A DNA stretch of 64,000 nt from Rhodococcoides trifolii (GCF_014635345.1 NZ_BMCU01000001.1:1364001-1428000), one strand, 5' to 3'; counted from the first letter of the stretch, positions 18,296 to 27,127 are shown. A program made the numbers and translations. Notes: generated from the sequence alone by a model not told the origin.

Positions 18296-19461
18296 CGTGC
18301 AGGCAGAAACGGGACGTGACCGGACGACGCAGGCGTGTCGGTTCCGTCGCCGAACAGACCGCGCCGGCGAAGCAGGGGCAGAACGCCCTCGCCGAACCAG
18401 TACAGCTCCTCGAGGTGCGGATAGCCCGAGAACACGAACTCGTCGATGCCCACCGCCGCGTATTCGGCGATGCGCTCGGCCACCTCGGTGTGACTACCGA
18501 CCAGTGCCGTGCCGGCCCCGCCGCGGACCAGTCCGACACCGGCCCACAGGTTCGGCCGAATCTCCAGTGCGCGTGCGTCTTTCCACGAACCGTTCCGACG
18601 ATTTTCCTCGTGGAGGGCCAGCATGTTTTGCTGCCCCGTCGACTCGCTGCGCGCCAGATTGGCTTGTGCCGTCGCCACGGTGTCCTCGCCCAGGGCCTCG
18701 ATCAGTTGCCCGGCCTGCGCCCAGGCGGCGTCGGCCGTGTCTCGGGTGATCACGTGCAACCGGATGCCGAAGCGCACGGTCCGCCCCTGCTCGGCGGCCA
18801 GCCCGCGGATCCACTCGACCTTCTTCGCGACGGCGTCCGTCGGCTCGCCCCAGGTGAGGTAGACGTCGCTGTGACGGGCCGCGATGGGCCCGGCCGGCCC
18901 GGACGACCCACCGAAGTACAGCGGGGGAGTCGGATCCGGAACGAACGGCAGGGCCGCGTCCTCGACCTGAATGTGCTTGCCGCGGTGCGTGACCGTCTCG
19001 CCGCGCCACAGCCCGCGAACAATCTCGAGGAATTCGTCGGTGCGTTCGTAGCGCTGCACCTTGTCGAGATGATCACCGTACTGCCGCTGTTCGTGCGCTT
19101 CGCCGCCCGTCACGACGTTGAGCAGCAGTCGTCCGGGCGCGTGGTTGGTGAACGTTGCCGACATCTGCGCGGCGAGAGTAGGACTGATCAGTCCGGGCCG
19201 GAAGGCGATCAGGAACGCCAACTTCTCCGTCTCGCGCGACAGCATGGCGGTGGTCAGCCACGCGTCCTCGCACCACGCACCGGCGGGGGTGAGCGCGCCC
19301 CGAAATCCGAACTCTTCCGCGGCTCGACCGATCGACGACAGATAGCCGATGGTGGCGCGGCGATCGCCTCCCGCCGTTCCGGCCTGCATTCCGTGCCCTC
19401 CGCCGACGATCAGGCGGCTGTCGCCGTAGGTGGGCAGAAACCAGTGCATATCGAGAGACAT
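18292..19461 (-). CDS. LLM-class FMNH2-dependent monooxygenase (SsuD/SfnG-like)
   Basis: 389 residues of the bacterial luciferase-like family. MHWFLPTYGDSRLI, FGFRGALTPAG, TNHAPGRLLLNVVTGG and LYFGGSSGPAGPIAARHSDVYLTWGEP follow the alkanesulfonate monooxygenase (SsuD) pattern. It would release sulfite from sulfonates or sulfones using reduced flavin. It is co-transcribed with the SfnB/DszC-like gene that overlaps its stop. The ATG at 19461 is set by the start of the barrel; a far longer open frame upstream is antisense to the potassium channel gene. A flavin reductase is not adjacent. Confidence 0.88.
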   Translation of the reverse strand: MSLDMHWFLPTYGDSRLIVGGGHGMQAGTAGGDRRATIGYLSSIGRAAEEFGFRGALTPAGAWCEDAWLTTAMLSRETEKLAFLIAFRPGLISPTLAAQMSATFTNHAPGRLLLNVVTGGEAHEQRQYGDHLDKVQRYERTDEFLEIVRGLWRGETVTHRGKHIQVEDAALPFVPDPTPPLYFGGSSGPAGPIAARHSDVYLTWGEPTDAVAKKVEWIRGLAAEQGRTVRFGIRLHVITRDTADAAWAQAGQLIEALGEDTVATAQANLARSESTGQQNMLALHEENRRNGSWKDARALEIRPNLWAGVGLVRGGAGTALVGSHTEVAERIAEYAAVGIDEFVFSGYPHLEELYWFGEGVLPLLRRRGLFGDGTDTPASSGHVPFLPAR

Positions 19462-19560
19462 GCAACCAACCGTAGGGCGAATCGCGGCGGAGGCACAGAG
19501 TTCGCATCGGCGTGATTCGAATTCGGCGCTACAGTCCCGACCAGGAGGGAGGCCCGAGCG

Positions 19561-21318
19561 ATGGACGAACTGAACGGTCACGTCATCGTGTGCGGTGTGG
19601 CGGGCATCGGCATGCGCATCGTCGACCAGCTCGTTGCGTCCGGTGAGCAGGTGGTGGTCGTGGGTCGTACCCCCGATCCGCGACTCACTGCTGCCGCGGC
19701 ACGCTGGAACGTTCCGCACCTGGTCGCGGGAATCGGAATTGCCGACGCGTTGGCCGCGGCCGGACTGTCGACGGCCATGGCCGTCATCTGCGTCGAACAG
19801 GACGAGCTGTGGAACCTCGAAACCGCCCTTCTGGCACGCGAACTGCGTCCGGACGTCAACGTCGTGGCGCAGCTGTCCAATGCGACGGTCGGCGGGGCGA
19901 TGAACCACGGGGGCGGCCCCGGCGCCGTGCTGGACATCGCCGATCTCGCCGCTCCCTCCGTCGTCGAGGCCTGTCTGGGGATCGCGGTGCACGACGTCGA
20001 GATCGCCGATATCGGTTTCGTCGCAGCGCAACTGGACGTTTCGGAGAAGTCCACGCTGCGCACGCTGTACGGCGACCTGGCCCCTGTCGCGGTGGTGAGC
20101 GCGGGCGGCGGCCTGATCGCGTGTCCGGGCCGCGATCACCTCGTGGGTCCGGGCGACGTCGCCACGATGCTCGGTACGGACGACGATTTCGACCGCGCCC
20201 ACATTTCCTTGAAGCGGGGGGCCTACGTCGGCGAACGGTCCGTCGGTCCACGCAGGCGCGATCGTGTTCGCGCGGCCGTCCGCGGATTCGTCGAGGACAC
20301 CAACCCCAACTTCTTCCGCATGCTCGGCGTTCTCCTGACACTGCTGGTGATCTCGTCGACGATCCTGCGGGTCGGGTACACGAAGCCGGGGATGAGCATC
20401 CTCGACGCGCTGTACTTCAGCACCGAGACCATCGCCACCGTGGGCTACGGCGACTTCACCTTCAGCGATCAGGCCGTCTGGCTGCGCCTGTTCTCGATCG
20501 TCCTGATGTTTGCCGGAGTCACCACCACGGCGCTGCTGATGGCGTTCCTCGCGGAACTGCTGATCAGCCGACGACTCTCGCAGACCGCCGGCAAACGTGC
20601 GGCGCGGTTCATGACCGGGCACGTGGTAGTGATCGGATTGGGCGCGTTCGGCATTCGGGTGGCGCGCGAACTGAAATCGCGCGGACGCGACGTCGTGGTG
20701 ATCGAGCGGTCGGCGAACAGCCGATTCGTCTCCGCTGCAGCGACACTCGGTGTACCCGTCATCTTCGGCGACGCCACGGTCACGGACACCCTCGTCGACG
20801 CGCGGGTGGCGCACGCCTCCGCGGTTGCCGTGCTGACCAGCGACGACATGGTCAACATCGAAACCGGTATCGCCGTTCGCGGGGTACTGGGCGACCGGTG
20901 GCCGGACGCGCCAGGGCGGCCCGGTGTACCCGTCGTGATGCGGGTGTTCGACCGTTCGCTCGGTGACGCTGTGGCGCACCGGTTCGGGTTTCGCAACGTC
21001 CGATCGACGGAAGAGCTTGCGGCGCCGTGGTTCATCGGAGCGGCGCTCGGACTGCAGGTCCTCGGAACCTTCTCGATCGGAACCCAGTCGTTCATGGTCG
21101 GCCGCCTCGAGGTGGCCGCCGACGGCGGACTCGACGGCATGGCGATGCACCAACTGTCCGCCAACACACGGGTCATCGCACTCAGGCGGACAGCCACCGG
21201 CGACGTGGAACATCCTCCTCGGCGTGGAACGAGTTTCGCCGCGGGTGATCACGCCTATGTGGTAGGCCCGTACGAAGAGTTGTTGGGAGTTCTGCGGCGA
21301 GATCGAGGTCTGGTGTGA
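19561..21318 (+). CDS. potassium channel protein with RCK domains on both sides of the pore
   Basis: 585 residues in an unusual order. An N-terminal TrkA-N/RCK domain (HVIVCGVAGIGMRIVDQL, residues ~1-200) comes first. Then a two-helix pore module follows at ~255-335 with the K+ selectivity filter TVGYGDF at 293-299. A second RCK domain (HVVVIGLGAFGIRVARELKSRG, ~355-480) and a TrkA-C-like tail to the end close the protein. It should gate K+ flow by nucleotide or ion binding. A strong ribosome site (AGGAGGGAGG) precedes the ATG. Its stop overlaps the hydrolase start (GTGA). Confidence 0.9.
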   Translation: MDELNGHVIVCGVAGIGMRIVDQLVASGEQVVVVGRTPDPRLTAAAARWNVPHLVAGIGIADALAAAGLSTAMAVICVEQDELWNLETALLARELRPDVNVVAQLSNATVGGAMNHGGGPGAVLDIADLAAPSVVEACLGIAVHDVEIADIGFVAAQLDVSEKSTLRTLYGDLAPVAVVSAGGGLIACPGRDHLVGPGDVATMLGTDDDFDRAHISLKRGAYVGERSVGPRRRDRVRAAVRGFVEDTNPNFFRMLGVLLTLLVISSTILRVGYTKPGMSILDALYFSTETIATVGYGDFTFSDQAVWLRLFSIVLMFAGVTTTALLMAFLAELLISRRLSQTAGKRAARFMTGHVVVIGLGAFGIRVARELKSRGRDVVVIERSANSRFVSAAATLGVPVIFGDATVTDTLVDARVAHASAVAVLTSDDMVNIETGIAVRGVLGDRWPDAPGRPGVPVVMRVFDRSLGDAVAHRFGFRNVRSTEELAAPWFIGAALGLQVLGTFSIGTQSFMVGRLEVAADGGLDGMAMHQLSANTRVIALRRTATGDVEHPPRRGTSFAAGDHAYVVGPYEELLGVLRRDRGLV

Positions 21319-22172
21319 GCGAAGCGGTTCCGAGTTGGTTCGTCGACGCCACGTCCACACCTGCCGACGAGCGGGATCTTCTCGTCGACGGGTGCTCGAT
21401 CCGGGTTCGGTCGTGGGGTGATCCGGCGCGCCCGGGAATCGTGTTGGTGCACGGAGGCGCCGCCAATTCCCGTTGGTGGGACCACATTGCGCCGGTCCTC
21501 GCCCGCGCGTACCGGGTAGTGGCGTTCGATCTCTCCGGGCACGGCGACAGCGGCCACCGCGAGATGTACGACCTGCGAGACTGGGCCCGCGAGACCCTCG
21601 CGGTGACCGCTACGGCGAACTTCCCGGCCCCTCCGACGGTGATCGGACACAGCATGGGTGGATGGGTCTCACTGGTGGCCGGGCGTCTCGACGACGCATT
21701 CTCCGGCATCGCGGTGATCGACACGCCGCTCACCGAACGGACCCCGGAACAGCGCGCTGCCGCGGACAAACGCGCCTTCGGCCCTGTGCGCACCTACCCG
21801 ACGCGTACGGAACTGGTGAGCCGGTTCCGGCCGGTGCCCGATCAGCCGAACTCGTTACCGTTCATCACCGAGTACGTCGCCGAGCGGTCGGTGGTCGAGA
21901 CACCCGACGGATGGCGGTGGAAGTTCGACCCGCGCGTGTTCGTCGGGGCTCGACCGGACGTCGCCGCGATCGGCGAACTGAGCTGTCGAACGATGATGTT
22001 CGGCGCAGAGAACGGTCTCGTGGGGCCGAACGCCGACAGGCAGATGTATCACCTTCTCGGGAAGAACGCGTCCGTGGTGGTGATTCCCCGTGCGGGACAC
22101 CACATCATGCTGGACGAGCCGCTGGCGCTCACTGCCTCGCTGCTGACGCTCCTCGCGCTATGGGGCGTGTGA
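21315..22172 (+). CDS. alpha/beta hydrolase
   Basis: 285 residues with the alpha/beta hydrolase fold: oxyanion-hole region VLVHGGAANSRWW, nucleophile elbow GHSMGG with the catalytic Ser near residue 115, and a late His in PRAGHHIMLDEP. The catalytic acid probably lies around MFGAENGLV. The GTG start overlaps the K+ channel stop by four bases, so the two are translationally coupled. The last 15 bases overlap the convergent phosphodiesterase gene. Substrate unknown. Confidence 0.87.
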   Translation: MSEAVPSWFVDATSTPADERDLLVDGCSIRVRSWGDPARPGIVLVHGGAANSRWWDHIAPVLARAYRVVAFDLSGHGDSGHREMYDLRDWARETLAVTATANFPAPPTVIGHSMGGWVSLVAGRLDDAFSGIAVIDTPLTERTPEQRAAADKRAFGPVRTYPTRTELVSRFRPVPDQPNSLPFITEYVAERSVVETPDGWRWKFDPRVFVGARPDVAAIGELSCRTMMFGAENGLVGPNADRQMYHLLGKNASVVVIPRAGHHIMLDEPLALTASLLTLLALWGV

Positions 22173-23318
22173 GACCACGATCGCCGGCACCAGCATCTCG
22201 GCCGACGTGAGCGATCCGTGATGGCCGAGGAGCTTCGACTGCATCGGCTCGGCGCCGCGGCGGACCAGAGCTCCGGGGCCGAGGGACACGGCAACCACGT
22301 CGCCGATGCGTTCGGCGACCGCGTCGGTGACGATCGGCCCGAACCATCCACGCTCGATGGCGTCGCCGCGCGAGACGGCCAGGTATCCGTCCAGATCGGA
22401 CCATGCCGCCAGAACATCTGCTTCGGAACCGGCGTCGGCGAACACGTGCCGCGCACGCGGCTCTCCGGCGATCATCCGAACGCCCTCTCGAAGCGCAGGT
22501 GAGGCGTCGATATCGACGTGCCCGTCCACCTGCACCATGCCGTGATCCGCCGTGACGATCAGGGCCGCATCGCGGGGAAGTTCGTTCGCGATGCCCTCCG
22601 CGATACGGTCTACCTGCGACAGCTCGAAAGCCCATGCCGCAGAACGAGGTCCACGGACGTGACCGGTGAGGTCGAGGTCCGCGTAGTAGGCGTAGACCAG
22701 CGTGCGGTCGTCCGAGATCAGCGCCGATCTCGCTTCGGCGACGAGGTCACCCGCCGACACCACGGTCCGAAAGTCGCCGCCGCGCAGCACGGCTCGGGTC
22801 AGGCCGGAGTCCTTCTGGTACGACGGAGCGACGCGCGAGACGGTGATACCGTCCGCTGCAGCCCGCTCGAAGACGGTGGCCCGCGGCTGAATCTCCTCCG
22901 GGACGGCCGCAGTCAGCATGTTCACCTTCTGCTGGTGGCCGTGATCCGCCTGCCCGTGCAACTGCCACTTCAGCGGATTCATGGGACGGTCGAATCCGGG
23001 CAGAGCCATGAGGTAACCGACCACACCGTGCTCACCGGCAGGCAATCCCGTTCCGATCGACCCCAGGCTGGTGGCGGTGGTCGACGGAAAACCGGCGGTC
23101 CACGAACGGCCCGTGTAGCGGGAGAGGAACGGTGCGGCAGTCGGGTTGGCGACGAGCTGCTCGTAACCCAGGCCGTCGACGAGCAGCACACAAGCTTTCC
23201 GGATGCCGTCAACGCCGAGGTCGAGGCGGTCGTGTTCGCCGGCGACGCCGAGCGCTCCCAGGACGGACGGCATCACATCGGACAAAGCGCCATGACCGTA
23301 GCGCGGGGTAACGATCAT
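22158..23318 (-). CDS. alkaline phosphatase-superfamily nucleotide pyrophosphatase/phosphodiesterase
   Basis: About 386 residues of the type I phosphodiesterase/nucleotide pyrophosphatase family. Metal-site Asp in VLLVDGLGYEQL, nucleophile Thr in GFPSTTATSLGSIGTG, YYADLDLTGH, TADHGMVQVDGH and LGHHGSLT mark the binuclear metal centre. No signal peptide is seen, so it is probably cytoplasmic. The start is uncertain: I chose ATG at 23318, but a GTG at 23348 would add ten residues; neither has a clear ribosome site. Confidence 0.87.
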   Translation of the reverse strand: MIVTPRYGHGALSDVMPSVLGALGVAGEHDRLDLGVDGIRKACVLLVDGLGYEQLVANPTAAPFLSRYTGRSWTAGFPSTTATSLGSIGTGLPAGEHGVVGYLMALPGFDRPMNPLKWQLHGQADHGHQQKVNMLTAAVPEEIQPRATVFERAAADGITVSRVAPSYQKDSGLTRAVLRGGDFRTVVSAGDLVAEARSALISDDRTLVYAYYADLDLTGHVRGPRSAAWAFELSQVDRIAEGIANELPRDAALIVTADHGMVQVDGHVDIDASPALREGVRMIAGEPRARHVFADAGSEADVLAAWSDLDGYLAVSRGDAIERGWFGPIVTDAVAERIGDVVAVSLGPGALVRRGAEPMQSKLLGHHGSLTSAEMLVPAIVVSHAP

Positions 23319-23368
23319 GGTTCCAGGGTAGTGGGGGTACCGAGCCACGTTGCTGGTTCAATGAACGA

Positions 23369-24496
23369 GTGACGAATCGCGCATTCGCATCGGTACTCGC
23401 GGTCTTGCTCACGACGGGTTGGGCGGCAAACCATTTCGCCGCCGTCATTCCGTCACTGAAGGAATCCGAAGGCCTGTCCGCCGCGCTGCTGGACGGAGTC
23501 TTCGGGATCTACGCGCTGGGTCTGCTGCCGGGCCTGTTCTTCGGCGGCACAGTGTCCGACCGAGTCGGCCGCGCACCCGTGGTGATTCCAGGGGCGGTTG
23601 TCGCCACGGCCGGAACCGTGTCCCTTCTGCTCTGGCACGACTCCACCGGCCTGTTGATCGGGCGCCTCGTGGTGGGAATCGGAGCTGGATTGACGATCGG
23701 AGCCGGAACCGCGTGGGCCGCGGATCTTCGTGGTTCTGTCGGCACCGTTCTCGCCGGGGTGTTCCTGACGGCGGGGTTTGCCTTCGGGCCGCTGGTCAGC
23801 GGCATTGTGGGCCAGTTCTCCTCGGAGCCCATCGCGCTTCCGTTCATCGTCTCGGCGGTCGTTTCGGCGGTGGCGATCGTGTCGGCCGTCCTGTGGAGCA
23901 GGGTCCCGACTACCTCGTCGGCCACCGCGGCGACCACAGACGACCGCGAGTACTCGGCGACGTCGGCCCTGAGCTGGTCCCTGCCCATGTCGCTCTGGGT
24001 GTTTGCGAGTGTGACTCTGGCCTTCGTGACCTTGCCGTCCCGCATGCCGACCGAACTCGAAGGTCCCCTTCTGTCCGGAATTGCCGCAGGCACGGCCCTG
24101 ATCACCGGCATCGCCGTGCAGACGGCGGCGAGGCGCGGCAACTGGGGACCCCGCACCGGCGTCGCCGGAGCGGGGCTCGCGGCGGTGGGTTATCTACTGG
24201 TGGCAGCAGGCGGGTCGCACCCACCGGTGTGGTTGTTCGCCGTGTGCTTGCTCGTGCTCGGCGCAGCCTACGGGCTGTGCCTCCGAGCAGGACTGCTCGA
24301 TCTCGAATCCTTTGCGCCGCCGCGGATACGAGGGTCGCTGACCGGCCTGTTCTACATCGGCACCTACCTCGGTTTCGGTCTGCCCGTTCTCCTCGTGCTC
24401 ATCGAACCCTCGGTGGGCGTCGTTCCGCCGATGCTGGTTCTGGCGGTGTTGGCTGCAGTTGCGTCCGGTGCGCGAGCCCGCCGCCTTGCCCGCTAG
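23369..24496 (+). CDS. MFS transporter
   Basis: 375 residues with about 11-12 membrane helices. The motif GGTVSDRVGRAPVVIPG between helices 2 and 3 is the MFS signature, and the first half resembles proton-driven drug exporters. The second half is shorter than in typical 12-helix members. It is divergent from the phosphodiesterase gene, and its stop codon shares CTAG with the stop of the convergent downstream gene. Substrate unknown. Confidence 0.85.
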   Translation: MTNRAFASVLAVLLTTGWAANHFAAVIPSLKESEGLSAALLDGVFGIYALGLLPGLFFGGTVSDRVGRAPVVIPGAVVATAGTVSLLLWHDSTGLLIGRLVVGIGAGLTIGAGTAWAADLRGSVGTVLAGVFLTAGFAFGPLVSGIVGQFSSEPIALPFIVSAVVSAVAIVSAVLWSRVPTTSSATAATTDDREYSATSALSWSLPMSLWVFASVTLAFVTLPSRMPTELEGPLLSGIAAGTALITGIAVQTAARRGNWGPRTGVAGAGLAAVGYLLVAAGGSHPPVWLFAVCLLVLGAAYGLCLRAGLLDLESFAPPRIRGSLTGLFYIGTYLGFGLPVLLVLIEPSVGVVPPMLVLAVLAAVASGARARRLAR

Positions 24497-25812
24497 TCGA
24501 ACAGGGTGTTCTCACCCGGGTTGCGAAAGAGTTCCAACTGGCTGCCGAACACCTCACGGTTCGGTTCGACCCCGACGACCAATCGGCGATGCGCAGCCGT
24601 CAACAGGGCCACGGTGGTCTCCCACACTGCGAGGTCCTCGTACGCCGCGCGCATGATCCGGCGATCGTCGGTGGCCTCCGCGCGCTCCCGGGCCGCGTGT
24701 GTCTGTTCCTGCGCCAAGTTCAGGTACCAACCGATCGTGGGCCGGTCCCGATCGCCGAGGACGACGACGTCGTCCACGTCCACACCGTCCCCGTGCTGCC
24801 AGACCAACTCGACCAGCGCCCGTAGCTCCAGCGGCAGGACCGACGAATCGTTCTCCATCGAGGTGACGTTGCCGAGGGCATCGATGTAGGGGACCGCGTC
24901 GAGGGCGATCACGGCATCGTGCGCAGCCTCCGCCACGAACCGCTCCATCACGGCGAGCATGTCCAGTAGATGCTGCGGCACGAACGGAATCACCGACATC
25001 TCGATCGTCGCCACGACGCGATCCTCCTGCAGCAGCAGTTTGACGTGCGGCCACCGAGCGTTGATCTCCGTGACGATCGCCGCCGCACTGCGTACGTCGG
25101 GAACGGCCGCCGCGATGGGCGCGAGTATCTGCACGAAGGGCGCATCGTCCATGGGGCACAGGTAGATCCACGCAGATCCGAGCCGCAGCGGAATGTCGCC
25201 GTCCTCGTCGACCGGGGGAACGAAACCCAACATCTGTTCGAGGGTGTCCTCGATCAGCGACCGGCGGTGATCGGGTGAGACGATCGTGACCGCGGCCCGA
25301 AGATCGAGCGATGCCCGCGGCGGCGGGTCGGAGACGGTGAAGTCGGCACCCGACGACTCGGACTCCAGGAACACCGGGTGCGGAACGCAGAACACGTCCC
25401 TGACGACGGCGACGGCCGCGGCCGCAACCTCGTCGGCAAACGATCGCGGGCGGTCCAGGAACCAGTTGCTCGGCTCCTCCGACGTCGACTCCGGCCCCAC
25501 GACGGGATCCGCAAACCCCAGAGACCGCAGCGAAGCCTCGTCCGCCGGGGTCAGCTTTCGATCGTCCGCAAGGTAGTGATTGGACAACACCTCGCACCGC
25601 ACGAACCGACTAGGACCGTCCTCTGGGCCGCTCGCGTCGTCCCAGGCGTACAGCTGCACGCACGGAGCGGTCACCTCCTCGGGGTCGTCCGTCACTGCGA
25701 TCAGCAGCACCGTGTCACCGTCGCGCATCTCCGCAACGTGATCGGCAAGCGCACCTCGGCAGCCGCGCCATGCCAGGGCAACGGAGCGGTCGAAATCGTC
25801 GACATCAGTCAT
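24493..25812 (-). CDS. TY-Chap/YbjN-like putative chaperone-fold protein
   Basis: 439 residues, acidic, no membrane segment. The central region around residues 185-290 (IEDTLEQMLGFVPPVDEDGD, then AAAIVTEINARWPHVKLLLQ and VVATIEMSV) follows the pattern of YbjN/CesT-like peptide-binding folds that actinobacteria carry as TY-Chap domains. The N- and C-terminal parts are less clear. The ATG at 25812 begins the aligned coding sequence; the open frame continues upstream only through GC-rich repeats. Function is inferred from fold resemblance. Confidence 0.6.
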   Translation of the reverse strand: MTDVDDFDRSVALAWRGCRGALADHVAEMRDGDTVLLIAVTDDPEEVTAPCVQLYAWDDASGPEDGPSRFVRCEVLSNHYLADDRKLTPADEASLRSLGFADPVVGPESTSEEPSNWFLDRPRSFADEVAAAAVAVVRDVFCVPHPVFLESESSGADFTVSDPPPRASLDLRAAVTIVSPDHRRSLIEDTLEQMLGFVPPVDEDGDIPLRLGSAWIYLCPMDDAPFVQILAPIAAAVPDVRSAAAIVTEINARWPHVKLLLQEDRVVATIEMSVIPFVPQHLLDMLAVMERFVAEAAHDAVIALDAVPYIDALGNVTSMENDSSVLPLELRALVELVWQHGDGVDVDDVVVLGDRDRPTIGWYLNLAQEQTHAARERAEATDDRRIMRAAYEDLAVWETTVALLTAAHRRLVVGVEPNREVFGSQLELFRNPGENTLFD

Positions 25813-25830
25813 GAGCGGACCGTAGCTGCT

Positions 25831-25907
25831 AGGTCCGACACAAACCGGCCTCCGGCCTTCCGCAGGTCCGACACAAACCGGCCTCCGGCCCGTCCGCAGG
25901 TCCGACA
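25831..25907. repeat. two and a part copies of a GC-rich intergenic repeat
   Basis: The 27-base unit starting AGGTCCGACACAAACCGGCC occurs at 25831-25857 and 25864-25890, and its first ten bases recur at 25898-25907. Each full copy ends in CCGGCCTCCGGCC, which can form a small GGCC-TCC-GGCC hairpin. Related copies lie at 33682 and, on the opposite strand, at 46591-46649. Confidence 0.8.
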
Positions 25908-25911
25908 ATTT

Positions 25912-25962
25912 AATTCGGTGGCGCTGCCCCGCCCTCCCCGGGCATGATGAGTCCACCGAATT
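25912..25962. promoter_or_regulatory. 10-base inverted repeat with nested stem, possible structured leader
   Basis: AATTCGGTGG (25912-25921) is perfectly repeated in inverted form as CCACCGAATT (25953-25962). Between them TGCCC...GGGCA can form an inner stem. It lies 25 bases before a 22-codon reading frame and upstream of the short ORF and GNAT genes. It could be an operator or an RNA element; I do not recognise a known class. Confidence 0.4.
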
Positions 25963-25987
25963 GAGAGAGCAGAGCGAGGTGATCCGC

Positions 25988-26056
25988 GTGAACACGAACA
26001 TCGTCTTCCAGCGCCGCGGTACCTCCGCGATCCTCCGAGTCGCCTCGCAGGCTTAG
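25988..26056 (+). CDS. possible 22-residue leader peptide
   Basis: A GTG-initiated reading frame of 22 codons (MNTNIVFQRRGTSAILRVAS + QA) with GAGGTGA 6 bases upstream. It lies downstream of an inverted repeat and 101 bases before the 49-residue ORF, and is followed by a palindrome GACGGG-A-CCCGTC at 26110-26122. The size and position resemble a regulatory leader, but no amino-acid run betrays a sensed metabolite. It could be chance. Confidence 0.3.
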   Translation: MNTNIVFQRRGTSAILRVASQA

Positions 26057-26157
26057 AACCTGCCGCTCGTGCGCTAGTCGCACCACCCCCTTTCTCGACG
26101 GACCCCTGTGACGGGACCCGTCTACTTCCGCTGCCCCCGAGAGGAGGTGACGCCACC

Positions 26158-26307
26158 ATGAACCACTACGAACACCTCGTCCGTGAACACCGACAGAGGG
26201 TCGAACGGTCGTTGCTCGCGTACGAGCGCAGCAAGTCTGTCGAATCGAAACCCGTTGTCCGAAAGTCGAAGTCGATTCTCCGCGCCCTGGTCCCGGTGTG
26301 GAGGTGA
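26158..26307 (+). CDS. 49-residue basic protein, paralogue of the ORF at 27128
   Basis: MNHYEHLVREHRQRVERSLL then AYERSK and a basic tail ending VPVWR. It is predicted to be one amphipathic helix followed by a Lys/Arg-rich end. A near-perfect ribosome site AGGAGGTGA lies 8 bases before the ATG, which strongly supports translation. The region YEHLVREHRQRVERSLLAY aligns with [18 protein letters not shown] of the second short ORF at 27128, on the other side of the GNAT gene. Function unknown; small DNA- or protein-binding partner is a guess. Confidence 0.6.
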   Translation: MNHYEHLVREHRQRVERSLLAYERSKSVESKPVVRKSKSILRALVPVWR

Positions 26308-26328
26308 GACCGCGAGCGCTGACAGGGC

Positions 26329-27045
26329 GTGGCCGGAAGTATCGTGTCGCGAGTGCGTGACTACTCCCCACTCGATACTCCGGTCCGCTCTGCGCTCGAC
26401 GGAGCACACAGCCGGTTCCGCGTCACCCACGGCAACGTCGCGGGCTATCAGCGTGATGTGGCGCCGTTCATCGCGCACCCACTACTGATGGCCGACGACG
26501 ACTGGGCCGATCTCGCCGCGCTCGGCGGACCCGGTGTCACGCTGCCGCTCATCGAACTCGAGAACCCGACGCCGCCCAGCGGGTGGCGCTTGGTCTCCCA
26601 GTTCGGTCTGGTCCAGATGACCGGTGAGCTGTTCGCAACTGCGCCCGAACCCGACGCAACGCGACTCGGACGTTCCGACGTGCCGGACATCCTCGATCTC
26701 GTCGCCCGCACCAAACCCGGCCCGTTCCTCGATCGAACCATCGAGCTGGGCACCTACCTCGGTATCCGCCGCGACGGACGGCTGATCGCCATGGCCGGGG
26801 AACGCATGCACCCCGCGGGATGGACCGAGATCAGCGCCGTATGCACCGACCCGGATTTCCGCGGTGAGGGCCTGGCGACCCGTCTCATGCGGGCGGTAGG
26901 CGCCGGCATCGTTGCCCGCGGGGAGACGCCGTTCCTGCACGCGTCGGCGGCGAACGTCGGTGCGATCCGGCTCTACACCCAGCTCGGTTTCGATCTGCGA
27001 AAAGAGTCGGTCATGACGATCGTCGAAACCCCTAGGGATGCCTGA
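26329..27045 (+). CDS. GNAT-family N-acetyltransferase (FR47-like)
   Basis: 238 residues. The C-terminal half is a GNAT domain: EISAVCTDPDFRGEGLATRLMRAVGAGI has the acetyl-CoA-binding R/Q-x-x-G-x-G/A loop, followed by FLHASAANVGAIRLYTQLGF. The N-terminal half (VTHGNVAGYQRDVAPFIAHP) is as in FR47-type members. It begins 22 bases after the 49-residue ORF and is likely co-transcribed. GTG at 26329 or 26344 are both possible starts. The acceptor substrate is unknown. Confidence 0.85.
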   Translation: MAGSIVSRVRDYSPLDTPVRSALDGAHSRFRVTHGNVAGYQRDVAPFIAHPLLMADDDWADLAALGGPGVTLPLIELENPTPPSGWRLVSQFGLVQMTGELFATAPEPDATRLGRSDVPDILDLVARTKPGPFLDRTIELGTYLGIRRDGRLIAMAGERMHPAGWTEISAVCTDPDFRGEGLATRLMRAVGAGIVARGETPFLHASAANVGAIRLYTQLGFDLRKESVMTIVETPRDA

Positions 27046-27058
27046 CCCTCCCTAGGGA
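27030..27058. promoter_or_regulatory. pair of CCCTAGGGA palindromes, putative operator
   Basis: CCCTAGGGA occurs at 27030-27038 and again at 27050-27058, 20 bases apart, about two helical turns. The second is within a perfect 10-base palindrome TCCCTAGGGA. The pair straddles the GNAT stop codon and lies upstream of the 59-residue ORF and the LuxR-type gene. The phased spacing suggests a dimer-pair binding site. Which regulator uses it is not known. Confidence 0.45.
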
Positions 27059-27127
27059 ACAACACGGGCGAAAGGTTCGGGAGTTCGTCCGATGTGCCGG
27101 CGAACGCATCGGACGACGGTTACATCC

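Noticed and set aside
19462..21360. N-terminal extension of the LLM monooxygenase into the channel gene region
   Set aside because: The TIM-barrel start is at 19461, and the extension is antisense to the potassium channel gene.
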